Shown here one piece after another: positions 18,220-28,174 of a stretch of 64,000 nt of DNA. Origin of the DNA: Saprospiraceae bacterium (GTDB taxonomy: Bacteria; Bacteroidota; Bacteroidia; Chitinophagales; Saprospiraceae); contig JAHDHU010000005.1 in the NCBI GenBank assembly GCA_020631135.1, positions 1 to 64,000 on the forward strand. Reading direction: 5' to 3'. The position numbers and the translations under genes are program-made. Below the pieces are notes generated by a model. It did no database searches. It saw nothing but the letters and a program-made list of their open reading frames with translations, and was not told the DNA's origin. Numbering within the stretch: position 1 is the stretch's first letter; each line of letters begins with the position of its first letter.

Positions 18220-18721
18220 AATACACTTTTTGAATCTTTGGATTTTCAACCCACTTACTCCATTTCTTATTGTAGGTATGCACCTCATTGGTCACTTCTG
18301 ACTTATTGTTAACTACTTCATAGCCTTCATTGGTCCATTCGAAAATACTTCCGTATAAGTTTTTCACTCTTGTATATCCTTTTTTCTGTAGTTTTTCTCC
18401 GATTTTTTCACTGCGGTATCCAATTGAACAATAGACTACAATTGGACAATCTAACTGAATGTCTTTTAAAATTGAAAAGTCCGGATTATCATATCCTATG
18501 TGTATTGCATTAGCAATGTGTGAAACATCAAATTCCTTTTTTTCCCTTGCGTCTAGTAGTAAATATTCCTGTTGATTTTCTTTCAACTCATTGACAGAAA
18601 TAATTTCAATTGTCTCTTTTAATAACCAGTCGATTTTCCTTTTAAACTTTGGATTCGAAACTTGAGCACTTAGAGGTGTTCCGAATAAAACACTAATAAC
18701 TAGCAGTAATAACCTTTTCAT
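18218..18721 (-). CDS. Exported rhodanese-like domain protein
   Basis: This 167-residue protein has a signal peptide (1-20, ending LSAQ) and one rhodanese domain (about 43-140). The active-site loop is CSIGYRS with the persulfide cysteine at C98, and LLDARE is the usual N-terminal motif. It would work in the periplasm; the sulfur donor and acceptor are unknown. Its ATG overlaps the mvaD stop by 4 bp, so the two are translationally coupled, although no functional link is obvious. Confidence 0.87.
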   Translation of the reverse strand: MKRLLLLVISVLFGTPLSAQVSNPKFKRKIDWLLKETIEIISVNELKENQQEYLLLDAREKKEFDVSHIANAIHIGYDNPDFSILKDIQLDCPIVVYCSIGYRSEKIGEKLQKKGYTRVKNLYGSIFEWTNEGYEVVNNKSEVTNEVHTYNKKWSKWVENPKIQKVY

Positions 18722-19788
18722 ATTTTCTTTGGTCCTTGTCCTACTTTATCTCGGATTATCTTTCCATCTAAACAGTATGCTAATAAATATTCTTCCGTAA
18801 AGGAAACCACTTCGTCAAACAAGTCTGAAGGATATAACATATGAATGTTTGGACCAGCATCTAATGTGAAAAAAACAGGATGGTTAGTTCTTTGTCTGAA
18901 GGCTCTGATTTCACGAATTATATTTAATGTATTTGGCTCCATCAAAATATAAGAAGGATTGGAACACATCATTAAGGCGTGTAAAGTCATAGCTTCAGAT
19001 TCCACAATTTCTCCAAAGGTTTTGAGATCACCTTTCTTCATGGCTTTAATAAGCTCTTCAAGATGATGATTAGCCTGTTCGTATCTTGAAGAAGCATAAA
19101 TATTTTCTTCCATAAGTTTATGACCAGCAGTAGAAGAAACCGATTTTTCTTTGGCGCTTACGATCAAAATATCATCATGAAAATCTGCAAAGACAGAATC
19201 AACTTGGTTTTCATATGAAATGGCAAAAAGATCATTCGAATGCTCAATATTAGGGTGCGCTCCCCAAATAGAAAGTTGTGGATAAAGTGATCTACTCGCG
19301 CTTCCTGAGGCTAATCTTGATAAAAAACTTGCTTTTTTTACTGAAAGCGGCTCACCTTGAAATTGAGATTCTATGTCCATTAAACACATAATAAGTGCAG
19401 ACATACTCGATGCTGAAGACGCAATGCCTGAAGAATGTGGAAAAGAATTTGTACTGGATATAATCAACGCTAACTGAGTTATCCACGGAAAATAATTTCT
19501 ATTACCTTCTAAATAGTTTCGAATCTTGGTTCCGAAGGCAATGTTTTTCTCGCCTTCAAAAAAAAACTCCATCTCAATTAATTCATTATCCTCTTTTGGA
19601 TAAAATTTAATCTCTGTTTGAGTATGTGCCGTATCCAGCGTAAAGCTAATCGAGGCATTTCGCGGAAGTTGGTTGCCATGTTTACCCCAATACTTTACTA
19701 GAGCGATATTTGATGGACTTTTCCAGCTAGTACTACCCTCTTTTAACTTAGACTGCTCTATCTTTTTGCCTAACGGATTATAGGTCAT
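18718..19788 (-). CDS. mvaD: Diphosphomevalonate decarboxylase
   Basis: MvaD makes isopentenyl diphosphate from mevalonate diphosphate with ATP, so this organism probably uses the mevalonate route for isoprenoids. The GHMP-kinase fold of 356 residues shows PSNIALVKYWGK near residue 25, the ATP loop FPHSSGIASSASSM and the late TLDAGPNIHML block with the catalytic Asp. It overlaps the rhodanese gene by 4 bp and the upstream DUF4294 gene by 4 bp. No other mevalonate-pathway gene is in the window. Confidence 0.92.
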   Translation of the reverse strand: MTYNPLGKKIEQSKLKEGSTSWKSPSNIALVKYWGKHGNQLPRNASISFTLDTAHTQTEIKFYPKEDNELIEMEFFFEGEKNIAFGTKIRNYLEGNRNYFPWITQLALIISSTNSFPHSSGIASSASSMSALIMCLMDIESQFQGEPLSVKKASFLSRLASGSASRSLYPQLSIWGAHPNIEHSNDLFAISYENQVDSVFADFHDDILIVSAKEKSVSSTAGHKLMEENIYASSRYEQANHHLEELIKAMKKGDLKTFGEIVESEAMTLHALMMCSNPSYILMEPNTLNIIREIRAFRQRTNHPVFFTLDAGPNIHMLYPSDLFDEVVSFTEEYLLAYCLDGKIIRDKVGQGPKKI

Positions 19789-20498
19789 TTTTTTCTTTTG
19801 ATGTATTTCAATTCATTCTGATCTAAGGAGTAAGATATATCAAAATCTTGAAGTACCGCATCGAGAATCTTATACTTTCCTGGTTGATAACCTTCTTTCA
19901 AATCATAGCTATAAAGTTTACCTACATTATGCCAAGTAAATGCTTTGACCCTTCCTCTTATCGATTTAATTAAAGAATAAAAACTCTTACCAGTTTCTTT
20001 CTCGATCATTTTGATGAGAATTTTACCTTGAAGCTTGGTGAGTTTACTGAGCGGTTCTTCAAACTCGGTTTCTAATTCCTTTTCTAATCTTTTTGCCTCC
20101 TTTTTAAATTTTCGCCTCTTCATAGTTTGTCGAGCATATTCTAATTCTTCAAATATGCGAATGGCTTCTTTAGCGTATGGATATACTTTATTGGCGTAAC
20201 GTCGTTGCTTTAGATATTTTCGGTATTCTTTATCATCTTCAAACTTCCGCAATGAGGTTATACTGATATCTTCTATGTCAGCCATAATAATTGTATCTCC
20301 TTCAATAATAATTGCAGAATATACTTTACCCTTAAGTTTTATCTTTTCAATTTCTGGTTCTTGATAAAGCACCTTTTCATTTACAATAATGGTAGTATCC
20401 TTGTCATGAATAATGCGATCTATTTTGTCAGGCCCTTCCTGACTATATAAAATAGAGCAGATTGACAAAAAGAATAATATGTAAGCCAATTTATTCAT
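19785..20498 (-). CDS. DUF4294 domain protein
   Basis: This is a 237-residue Bacteroidota-specific protein with a short signal peptide (1-20, ending YSQ). A very basic helical segment lies at about 95-150 (YLKQRRYANKVYPYAKEAI, then many Lys/Arg/Glu). The conserved HNVGKLYSYDLKEGYQPGKY follows near residue 195. Its function is not known. It heads a three-gene minus-strand unit with mvaD and the rhodanese, with 4-bp overlaps throughout. Confidence 0.8.
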   Translation of the reverse strand: MNKLAYILFFLSICSILYSQEGPDKIDRIIHDKDTTIIVNEKVLYQEPEIEKIKLKGKVYSAIIIEGDTIIMADIEDISITSLRKFEDDKEYRKYLKQRRYANKVYPYAKEAIRIFEELEYARQTMKRRKFKKEAKRLEKELETEFEEPLSKLTKLQGKILIKMIEKETGKSFYSLIKSIRGRVKAFTWHNVGKLYSYDLKEGYQPGKYKILDAVLQDFDISYSLDQNELKYIKRKK

Positions 20499-20520
20499 TA
20501 GGGTTTAAACGATTCACTTG

Positions 20521-20528
20521 CAAAGTTA
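20521..20528 (-). promoter_or_regulatory. -7 promoter element for the DUF4294-mvaD-rhodanese operon
   Basis: The minus strand reads TAACTTTG, an exact TAnnTTTG box 23 bases upstream of the DUF4294 start. A divergent plus-strand box lies 26 bases away, so the two operons share a compact bidirectional promoter region. No clear -33 element is seen. Confidence 0.5.
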
Positions 20529-20553
20529 GGTCTTAATAAATTCATAAAGTCTT

Positions 20554-20561
20554 TACTTTTG
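20554..20561 (+). promoter_or_regulatory. -7 promoter element for the PAP2-like/dapD operon
   Basis: TACTTTTG matches TAnnTTTG and ends 14 bases before the ATG. The transcript leader would be under ten bases. The -33 region is poor. Confidence 0.45.
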
Positions 20562-20575
20562 CGATTCTTATTGAC

Positions 20576-21238
20576 ATGGTAAAAACAACAGCAAAAATCA
20601 TTTCTTTAATTTTTCACCCACTTTTTGTGGTGTCCTATTTACTATTGATTCTTTTTGTGGTTAATCCTTACCTATTTAGTATACAAGATGCAAAAACCCA
20701 AGGATTGGTGTTTTTCTCTGTTCTTGCTCTTTCGGTCGGGTTTCCGCTTATCGTAATTTTGATGTTTAAGGCTTTAGGAATGATCAAGTCATTGGAAATG
20801 GATGATCCTATGGAAAGAATAGGTCCTTTAATTGCAACAGGAATTTTTTACTTGTGGTTATTTATCAATATCTATAAAAACCCTGTCATGCCACAAGCTT
20901 TCTCAGTGTTTGTATTAGGTGCCACTATAGGTTTATTCATGGCATTTTTTATAAATAATTTTTCTAAAATTAGTTTACATGGGGTCGGTATGGGAGGATT
21001 GGTCACGGCTGTTTTCTTTATCCGCTTTTTTTATAGTTACAATACTTTCGTCCTTGATATAGGATCTTGGGGACAATATCACATTCATGTAAACGTCTTG
21101 CTTTTTATTAGCCTTTTTATAGCTGGGCTGGTTGGAACAAGTAGACTTTTACTTGGGGCACATAATCGATCAGATTTATATGGTGGCTTTTTAGTCGGAT
21201 TTATTTCACAAATAATCGCGTTTAGATTTTTAATATAA
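20576..21238 (+). CDS. PAP2-superfamily-like integral membrane protein
   Basis: This 220-residue protein has about six membrane helices. The late motif SRLLLGAHNRSDLYGG matches the third PAP2 phosphatase motif (SRxxxxxHxxxD). A partial second motif, SKISLHGVGMGG, stands where PSGH is expected. The first motif (KxxxxxxRP) is reduced to an ERIGPL-like stretch, so catalysis may be weak or altered. Undecaprenyl-diphosphate or lipid phosphatase activity is possible. The stop abuts the dapD ATG with no spacer. Confidence 0.7.
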   Translation: MVKTTAKIISLIFHPLFVVSYLLLILFVVNPYLFSIQDAKTQGLVFFSVLALSVGFPLIVILMFKALGMIKSLEMDDPMERIGPLIATGIFYLWLFINIYKNPVMPQAFSVFVLGATIGLFMAFFINNFSKISLHGVGMGGLVTAVFFIRFFYSYNTFVLDIGSWGQYHIHVNVLLFISLFIAGLVGTSRLLLGAHNRSDLYGGFLVGFISQIIAFRFLI

Positions 21239-22051
21239 ATGGAATTACAACAAACAATAGAAGCAGCCTGGGAAAATCGGGAAATGCTTAAAGAAGAGAA
21301 TGTCCAATCGGCCATTTTAGAGGTAATAGAAAAATTGGATAAAGGTCTTCTGCGTGTAGCAGAACCCGTCGATGACCAATGGAAAGTCAATAATTGGGTC
21401 AAAAAAGCTGTGGTTTTATACTTCCCTATTTCAAAAATGCAAACTATAGAAGTTGGCCCATTTGAATTTCATGATAAAATCCCTCTGAAAAAAGATTATG
21501 CTTCCCAAGGGGTTCGAGTAGTACCGCATGCCATTGCAAGACATGGTTCGTTCTTAGAAAAAGGCGTTATCATGATGCCTTCATATGTCAACGTCGGAGC
21601 TTGGGTAGGATCAGGTACCATGATTGACACATGGGCAACTGTAGGTTCTTGTGGTCAAATCGGTAGGAATGTTCACCTTTCTGGTGGAGTAGGAATTGGT
21701 GGCGTTTTAGAACCACTTCAAGCAACACCTACGATAGTCGAAGATGATTGTTTTATCGGTTCAAGAAGTATAATCGTCGAAGGCGTGCGCATCAGAAAAG
21801 AAGCCGTAATAGGTGCAGGAGTGACACTTACAAAATCTACCCATATAATAGATGTATCTGGTACAGAACCCATTAAATACAAAGGGGAAGTTCCAGAGAG
21901 ATCTGTAGTTATACCTGGTTCTTATTCGAAAGAATTCTCTGCAGGAACGTACAATGTAAATTGTGCACTAATTATCGGTAAAAGAAAAGAAAGTACAGAT
22001 AAAAAGGTGTCTCTAAATGACGCTTTAAGAGAACATAATGTAGCTGTATAA
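21239..22051 (+). CDS. dapD: 2,3,4,5-tetrahydropyridine-2,6-dicarboxylate N-succinyltransferase
   Basis: DapD succinylates tetrahydrodipicolinate in the lysine/diaminopimelate pathway. The 270-residue protein has the usual N-terminal helical domain (about 1-95), then a left-handed beta-helix of hexapeptide repeats (for example GVIMMPSYVNVGAWVGSGTM, and VGIGGVLEPLQATP, where the active site lies). It begins right after the stop of the PAP2-like gene and probably shares its transcript. Confidence 0.95.
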   Translation: MELQQTIEAAWENREMLKEENVQSAILEVIEKLDKGLLRVAEPVDDQWKVNNWVKKAVVLYFPISKMQTIEVGPFEFHDKIPLKKDYASQGVRVVPHAIARHGSFLEKGVIMMPSYVNVGAWVGSGTMIDTWATVGSCGQIGRNVHLSGGVGIGGVLEPLQATPTIVEDDCFIGSRSIIVEGVRIRKEAVIGAGVTLTKSTHIIDVSGTEPIKYKGEVPERSVVIPGSYSKEFSAGTYNVNCALIIGKRKESTDKKVSLNDALREHNVAV

Positions 22052-22093
22052 AAAATATAGCGTCTAAAGTATAATATTCCAATCCTCCTAACA

Positions 22094-24610
22094 ATGCAAA
22101 AATTAATCCTTGCCCTTGCAGCCCTTTTTATTTTTGGTTGTAAAACAACTAAAAACACAATTTTAGAATCATCTGTAGATGAACGCCTTTTAGATACGCT
22201 AATGGTTACCGCACCTAAGATTAGCAAAAACAAAACGTACGAATTGGATCCATTTAATCCTTCTGAAGAAAGAAAAATTGATCTCATCCATACGGCTTTA
22301 GATCTTTCTTTTGATTGGAACAAACAACATGTCATCGGCAAAGCGATGCTACGATTAAGGCCATATTTTTATGACATTACCCAAGTAGAATTGGATGCTG
22401 TTGGATTTGACATCAAACGAGTCAAAATGTTTGATTCAGATCTAAAATATAAATATGATGGGTATAAATTAGTTATAGAACTTGAAAGAAATTACAGTCG
22501 TGATAATCTCATAGAGTTGGACATAGATTATGTTGCCAAACCAGAGGAAACTCCTGCTGGTGGTAGCGATGCAATCACTTCTGAAAAAGGTTTGTTTTTT
22601 ATAAATCCATTAAACGCTGATCCAAACAAGCCTCAACAAATTTGGACACAAGGAGAAACTGAAAACAATAGTCGGTGGTTTCCGACAGTTGACAAACCCA
22701 ACGAAAGATGTTCGCAAGAAATAAGGATGACAGTGGAAGATAGATTCGCTACTCTTTCAAATGGACGTTTAGTTTCTTCAACAAAAAACAATGATGGTAC
22801 AAGAACTGATTATTGGAAACAAGATAAACCTCATGCTCCTTATTTATTCATGGTAGGAGTAGGTGAATATGCAGTTGTCACTGAAAAGGTAAATGGCTTA
22901 GATTTAATGTACTATGTTGAACCAAAATATAAAGAAGATGCAAAACTGATTTTTAATCATACTCCAGAGATGATTGCTTTTTTCTCTGAAAAACTTAACT
23001 ACCCATATCCTTGGGACAAGTATGCTCAAATTATCTGTCGTGATTTTGTGTCGGGTGCCATGGAAAACACTGGTGCGGTAACCTTTGGTGATTTTGTTCA
23101 ACGCACAAAGAAACAACTGGTTGATGCCGATAATGATTACATCGTCGCCCATGAGTTGTTTCATCATTGGTTTGGTGATCTTGTGACATGTGAAAGTTGG
23201 GCTAATCTTACGATGAATGAAGGTTTTGCCAACTACTCCGAATATTTATGGTTTGAACACAAGTACGGAGAAGACCGAGCAAATCACCACAGAGAAAATG
23301 AAATTGGCGGGTACTTGGGTTCGTTACAAAGAGGAGGCGCTCACCCACTCATCCATTACGGATATGATGATAAGGAACAAATGTTTGATGCCCATTCATA
23401 CAATAAAGGAGGTTTGGTTTTACATATGCTGCGCGACCTTGTAGGTGACGATGCGTTTTATCACTCACTAAATAAATATTTAACTGATAATGAGTACTCA
23501 GCCGTGGAAGCCGACGAATTAAGGTTGGCCTTTGAGGATGTTACTGGAAAGGATTTAATTTGGTTTTTCGATCAATGGTATTTTGAAGCAGGACATCCAC
23601 AACTCAATGTCAATTATACCTATCAAAATGATTCGTTACAAATATTGATAGAGCAAACTCAAGATCCAGAAAAATATCCTCCAATTTTTATTCTTCCCAC
23701 GACCATTGCGATTTATGATGTTTTAGGCAACGCCACCAAACATAAGGTTGTTATCGACCAAAGAAAGCAAACTTATTCCTTCCCATATAAGGGTGACTAT
23801 GCTTGGGCTTCTATAGATGCTGATGACATTTTATTGGCTGAAGTATCTTCCAATAAATCCAAAGAACAATATGGTCATCAGTTTCTAGCTTCAAAAAATT
23901 ATAGAGAGCAAATTTTAGCTCTGAATGAAATCGAAGGAATGCCTACCGCTGATGTTGTTTATGAAGAAGCCTTAAATAATGATTACTATAACATTCGCCG
24001 TAAGGCAATAAATGAACTTTCTAAAGATGAAAAATTTAGAGATAAAATCGAAAACTTGGCAGTGAATGATCCTCATAGTATCGTTCGATCCACAGCCATT
24101 AACTATTTGAAAGAAATGCCTCCGTTTACAGATCGAATTCCGGAAATAGTTAAACAAATGAAAACTGTTATCAAAAATGATGAATCTTATAGACCTGCAA
24201 ATGCGGCTCTTTCTTACATCTATTCCTTATTGCCAAACGAAGGATTAGAATTGTGTGAAAAACTTGAAGATCACCCCGATAATGCCTTTGATGGGACAAT
24301 TACCGATATCTATATCGAATCAAAAGACGAAAAATATTTGCCAAAATTATTTCAACAATTGGATCAAGCGGAAGGCGTAGGCTTTTATTTTGCAAGCCAA
24401 AAACTTCTACCCTATTTTAAAGAAAGAAAAGATGCAGAAAAGTTAAAAGCAGCTCAAATCTATCTTGCGCAGACTCAAAAAAGTGGTCCGCCTTTTATCA
24501 AATTTATTTCCAGATCAGCTGTTAATGAGTTGAAATCTTCATTATCTAATCAAGCAGAAGAAAGCATCAAACAAGCTTTTGAAGATATAATTAAGGTTTT
24601 GCCGGAATAA
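22094..24610 (+). CDS. M1 family aminopeptidase, lipoprotein
   Basis: This is an 838-residue zinc aminopeptidase. The signal ends at the lipobox-like FIFGC (Cys16), so it is probably anchored in an outer or inner membrane leaflet facing the periplasm or surface. GAMEN lies near residue 320. The zinc site is H353-E354-x-x-H357 with E376 eighteen residues on (HELFHHWFGD...NLTMNE). After the catalytic domain, the last 230 residues form a helical, HEAT-like C-terminal region. It releases N-terminal amino acids from peptides, probably for nutrient uptake. Confidence 0.93.
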   Translation: MQKLILALAALFIFGCKTTKNTILESSVDERLLDTLMVTAPKISKNKTYELDPFNPSEERKIDLIHTALDLSFDWNKQHVIGKAMLRLRPYFYDITQVELDAVGFDIKRVKMFDSDLKYKYDGYKLVIELERNYSRDNLIELDIDYVAKPEETPAGGSDAITSEKGLFFINPLNADPNKPQQIWTQGETENNSRWFPTVDKPNERCSQEIRMTVEDRFATLSNGRLVSSTKNNDGTRTDYWKQDKPHAPYLFMVGVGEYAVVTEKVNGLDLMYYVEPKYKEDAKLIFNHTPEMIAFFSEKLNYPYPWDKYAQIICRDFVSGAMENTGAVTFGDFVQRTKKQLVDADNDYIVAHELFHHWFGDLVTCESWANLTMNEGFANYSEYLWFEHKYGEDRANHHRENEIGGYLGSLQRGGAHPLIHYGYDDKEQMFDAHSYNKGGLVLHMLRDLVGDDAFYHSLNKYLTDNEYSAVEADELRLAFEDVTGKDLIWFFDQWYFEAGHPQLNVNYTYQNDSLQILIEQTQDPEKYPPIFILPTTIAIYDVLGNATKHKVVIDQRKQTYSFPYKGDYAWASIDADDILLAEVSSNKSKEQYGHQFLASKNYREQILALNEIEGMPTADVVYEEALNNDYYNIRRKAINELSKDEKFRDKIENLAVNDPHSIVRSTAINYLKEMPPFTDRIPEIVKQMKTVIKNDESYRPANAALSYIYSLLPNEGLELCEKLEDHPDNAFDGTITDIYIESKDEKYLPKLFQQLDQAEGVGFYFASQKLLPYFKERKDAEKLKAAQIYLAQTQKSGPPFIKFISRSAVNELKSSLSNQAEESIKQAFEDIIKVLPE

Positions 24611-24748
24611 CATTTGAAATTTGGATAAGAAGTAACTTGAAATAATCATTGAATTAGGCTACTTTGTATACTTATTATAGCCAAATTACCGCCTGGGAAC
24701 TGAATCTTTTTAGAATAAGATGTGTTAAGTAAAATGCGTAAGTAGTTC

Positions 24749-27700
24749 ATGCAGAATCAAAGTAGTAATTACGATCTCCTTATTGGAAAGTTAGATCAAT
24801 TTATCCGTAAATTTTATCTCAACAAACTCATTAGAGGTGTACTCTATTTTTTGGCAGTTTGCCTAGGTTTGTTCTTACTATTTAATTTACTTGAGCACCA
24901 ATTTTATTTTAGTACTGCCATACGCAAAGGGTTTTTCTTTTCTTTCCTAGGTGCTTCCTTGGTCGGTTTGGTTTATTGGATTTTTACACCATTGTTTAAA
25001 TATTTAAAACTCGGTAATACAATAAGCCACGAAAAAGCCGCAGAAGTTATCGGTAGTCACTTTAACGATGTTCAAGATAAATTGTTGAATATCCTTCAAC
25101 TAAAAAAGCAATCTGATTCTAATCCAGCTCATGCATCCTTGATTAATGCCAGTATTAATCAAAAATCAGAAGAAATAAAACCTGTGCCTTTTAGATCAGC
25201 GATTGATTTAAGTCGAAATAAAAAATACCTGCGGTACGCAGCGCCTCCTTTTTTTGCCCTGATTATTTTGTTATATGCAGCACCCAGTATAATTACTGAC
25301 AGTACGCATAGGATAATAAACAACGACAAAAAATTTGAGCGGAAAGCATTGTTTAGCTTTAATATACCCCAGAAAACACTGGAAGTAGTACAAAATGAAG
25401 ACTACGTATTAAGCCTGAAAACAGAAGGTGAAGTTTTGCCTGATGAAGTATTTATTCGCTTTGATGATTTTGAGTATAAAATGCAAAAACAAGATGTTAA
25501 TCTGTTTAGTTATACATTTAAGAATGTACAGAAGACAACTGATTTTTCTGTTTATTCGGGCTCAGTAAACTCAAACAATTATTCTCTTGAACTAATTAGA
25601 AAGCCAAATTTATCCGATTTCAATGCTCAAATTTATTATCCAAAATACCTAAACAGAAAAAGTGAATCCTTGGCAAATATTGGCGATTTTGTTATCCCAG
25701 AAGGTTCAACCATAAGATGGTCTTTTATTGCTGAAAATACAGATGATCTATCCATCGGTTTTAATAATGGTAAACCGAAAAAGACTGAAAGAAAAGGAGA
25801 TAACGAATTTTTCTATTCTTCCACATTTAGAAAGGATGCAAGCTATCAAATTAAAATTGCAAATAATCGAATACCAAATGGGGATTCATTAAACTACAAT
25901 ATCGATGTTATTCCAGATGGATATCCAAGTATTTCTGTTGAGAGTTTTCAAGACAGCACAGATGCCAAGCTTTTTTATTTTGTCGGTAACGCCAGCGATG
26001 ATTATGGTTTAACTTCTGTAAACTTTAATTATTCTATCTCTGATGAGAATGGCGTTGCTGGTCCTAATCAAAAAATACAACTCAAGGGACCGAGTCAAAG
26101 AGCTGTACAATTTGACCACACGGTATATTTCCAAGAATTTCAACTAAAACCTGGTCAAAACGTAAGTTATTATTTCGAAACATTTGATAACGATGGTGTC
26201 AATGGAAGTAAGTCTTCCAAAACTGGCGTAATGAATTTTCGTAAGCCTTCTCTTGAAGAATTCAAGAAAGAAGAAGACAAAAACGAAGAAGACATTAAAA
26301 AAACACTCGAAGAATCAATAGACAATATCCAGAAACTGCAAGAAGAGTATAAAAAGCTTCGTGAGAAAATGCTGCAAGAAAAAGATATGTCTTGGCAAGA
26401 CAAGAAGGAGCTCGAGAAGTTGATGGAAAAACAAAAAGATCTTCAAGATAAGCTCGAAAAAGCTAAAGAGAAGTTTGATGAAAATCTAAAAAAACAAGAG
26501 GAGTTTAAGGAACAAAAAGAAGAAATTCTAGAAAAGCAGGAAAAGCTCCAACAGATGTTCGAAGAGGTATTGGATCCGGAAACCCAAGAATTAATGGAAA
26601 AGATTCAAGAGTTAATGGAAGAACTCAATAAAGATGAGGCAATGGATATGGTCGAGCAGATGGAAATGGATGATCAAGCTGTCGAACAAGAGATGGATAG
26701 ACTATTAGAGTTGTTTAAGCAACTTGAAATGGAGAAAGAGATCAAAGAAACCATAGAGAAGCTCGAAGAGCTTGCAGAGAAACAAGAAGATTTAGCCAAA
26801 GAAACTCAAGAAGAGAAAAAATCATCCGAGGAACTTAAAAAAGAGCAAGAAAAAATAAATGAAGAGTTTAAGGATGTAAAAGAAAAATTAGAAGAGTTAG
26901 AAAAGAAAAACGAGGAGCTTTCTCCACCAAAAGATCTTGGCGATAAGGAAGAGAATGAAGAGCAAATGGATGATATTGAAGAAGATTTGGAAAAGAGTGA
27001 AGAACAGTTAGAACAACAAGATAAACAAGGTGCCAGCAAGTCTCAAAAGGGTGCAGCCAAAAAAATGAAAAAAATGGCAGGTGGTTTGCAGCAGAGTATG
27101 GAGTCGGGTGAACAAGAACAGATGGAAGAAGATATGCAGGCCTTACGCCAGCTACTTGAAAATCTTCTTGATCTATCATTCGATGAAGAAGAATTAACTA
27201 AAGATGTTAGTTCTGTTCAGACTACAAGTGTCATTTATAAAGATCTGGTCCAAACTCAGTTTAAACTAAAAGATGACTTTTCTCTAATTCAGGATAGTCT
27301 CCACGCTTTAAGCAAAAGGGTCGATCAAATAGAGCCTATTGTAACTGAAAAAACAATTGAAATTTCTGCAGACATCGATAGTAGTCTCGTCTTTTTAGAA
27401 GAAAGAAAGGTTAGTAATTATCAAGAATTGGTCTCTATAAAATATCAACGTCGAATCATGAAAAATGTAAATGATTTAGCCTTGATGCTCAATGAAGCCA
27501 TGGAACAAATGCAACAACAAATGTCTGGTATGATGTCCGGTTCTCAAATGTGCAATAAACCAGGAGGCAAACCAGGTAGTAAACCGGGTAAAGTTCCAGG
27601 AGATAAAATAACTGAAGGCCAAGGAGAGTTGAACAAGCAAATGGAGAAAATGAAAAACTCCATGGAAAAAGGTAAAAATGGTAAAGGTGGTAAAAACGGG

Positions 27701-28144
27701 AAGAATGGAATGGCCAAAGAATTCGCAGAAGCTGCTGCAAAACAAGCTGCATTGAGAAAGGCATTACAAGATTTGAATCGATCGAAACAAGAGCAAGGAA
27801 AAGGGTCCAAAGAGTTGCAAGAAATTATTGATCAAATGAATAAAGTAGAAACGGACCTTGTCAACAAACGTTTTGACAACGAAGTTTTAAAAAGACAACA
27901 AGATATAATGACAAGGCTCCTTAAGGCGGAAAAAGCAGAGAGACAAAGAGAATATGACAACAAACGCAAAGGAGAGACTGCGAGAGAGAAAAAGAAAGAA
28001 TTGCCACCATCAATAAAAGAATACTTAAAAGAGAAAGAAGCAGAGATCGAATTGTACAAAACCATTTCTCCAGAATTAAGACCTTTTTATCGAGGACTTG
28101 TGGATAAATATTACAACGAACTCAAGAGTAAAAAAACCAATTAA
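24749..28144 (+). CDS. DUF4175 family membrane protein with long coiled coil
   Basis: This is a large 1131-residue protein of the Bacteroidota DUF4175 type. Two membrane helices near the N-terminus (about 30-48 and 58-77) and a third near 160-180 are followed by an extracytoplasmic beta-rich region to about residue 500. A charged Glu/Lys/Gln coiled coil follows from about 510 to 800. A Gly/Lys/Met-rich low-complexity segment (about 920-1000, with KPGGKPGSKPGK) precedes the basic tail. Its function is unknown; size and layout suggest an envelope scaffold. It leads a run with an RsbW-like kinase and ybeY. Confidence 0.8.
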   Translation: MQNQSSNYDLLIGKLDQFIRKFYLNKLIRGVLYFLAVCLGLFLLFNLLEHQFYFSTAIRKGFFFSFLGASLVGLVYWIFTPLFKYLKLGNTISHEKAAEVIGSHFNDVQDKLLNILQLKKQSDSNPAHASLINASINQKSEEIKPVPFRSAIDLSRNKKYLRYAAPPFFALIILLYAAPSIITDSTHRIINNDKKFERKALFSFNIPQKTLEVVQNEDYVLSLKTEGEVLPDEVFIRFDDFEYKMQKQDVNLFSYTFKNVQKTTDFSVYSGSVNSNNYSLELIRKPNLSDFNAQIYYPKYLNRKSESLANIGDFVIPEGSTIRWSFIAENTDDLSIGFNNGKPKKTERKGDNEFFYSSTFRKDASYQIKIANNRIPNGDSLNYNIDVIPDGYPSISVESFQDSTDAKLFYFVGNASDDYGLTSVNFNYSISDENGVAGPNQKIQLKGPSQRAVQFDHTVYFQEFQLKPGQNVSYYFETFDNDGVNGSKSSKTGVMNFRKPSLEEFKKEEDKNEEDIKKTLEESIDNIQKLQEEYKKLREKMLQEKDMSWQDKKELEKLMEKQKDLQDKLEKAKEKFDENLKKQEEFKEQKEEILEKQEKLQQMFEEVLDPETQELMEKIQELMEELNKDEAMDMVEQMEMDDQAVEQEMDRLLELFKQLEMEKEIKETIEKLEELAEKQEDLAKETQEEKKSSEELKKEQEKINEEFKDVKEKLEELEKKNEELSPPKDLGDKEENEEQMDDIEEDLEKSEEQLEQQDKQGASKSQKGAAKKMKKMAGGLQQSMESGEQEQMEEDMQALRQLLENLLDLSFDEEELTKDVSSVQTTSVIYKDLVQTQFKLKDDFSLIQDSLHALSKRVDQIEPIVTEKTIEISADIDSSLVFLEERKVSNYQELVSIKYQRRIMKNVNDLALMLNEAMEQMQQQMSGMMSGSQMCNKPGGKPGSKPGKVPGDKITEGQGELNKQMEKMKNSMEKGKNGKGGKNGKNGMAKEFAEAAAKQAALRKALQDLNRSKQEQGKGSKELQEIIDQMNKVETDLVNKRFDNEVLKRQQDIMTRLLKAEKAERQREYDNKRKGETAREKKKELPPSIKEYLKEKEAEIELYKTISPELRPFYRGLVDKYYNELKSKKTN

Positions 28145-28174
28145 CCAAAGCCATTTCATCTGTTTACATTAAAA

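Noticed and set aside
19480-19488. TTATCCACG in mvaD as a DnaA box
   Set aside because: Single mismatched copy inside a conserved gene with no AT-rich flank or companion boxes.
27540-27720. Low-complexity GGT-AAA rich stretch as a DNA repeat or phase-variable tract
   Set aside because: It encodes the Gly/Lys/Pro-rich segment of the DUF4175 protein, keeps the frame, and has no exact tandem units.
26170-28065. Several Ser/Phe-rich ORFs antisense to the DUF4175 coiled coil
   Set aside because: Antisense of Glu/Lys-rich codons (GAA, AAG) always gives long Ser/Phe/Leu frames; no start signals or family matches.
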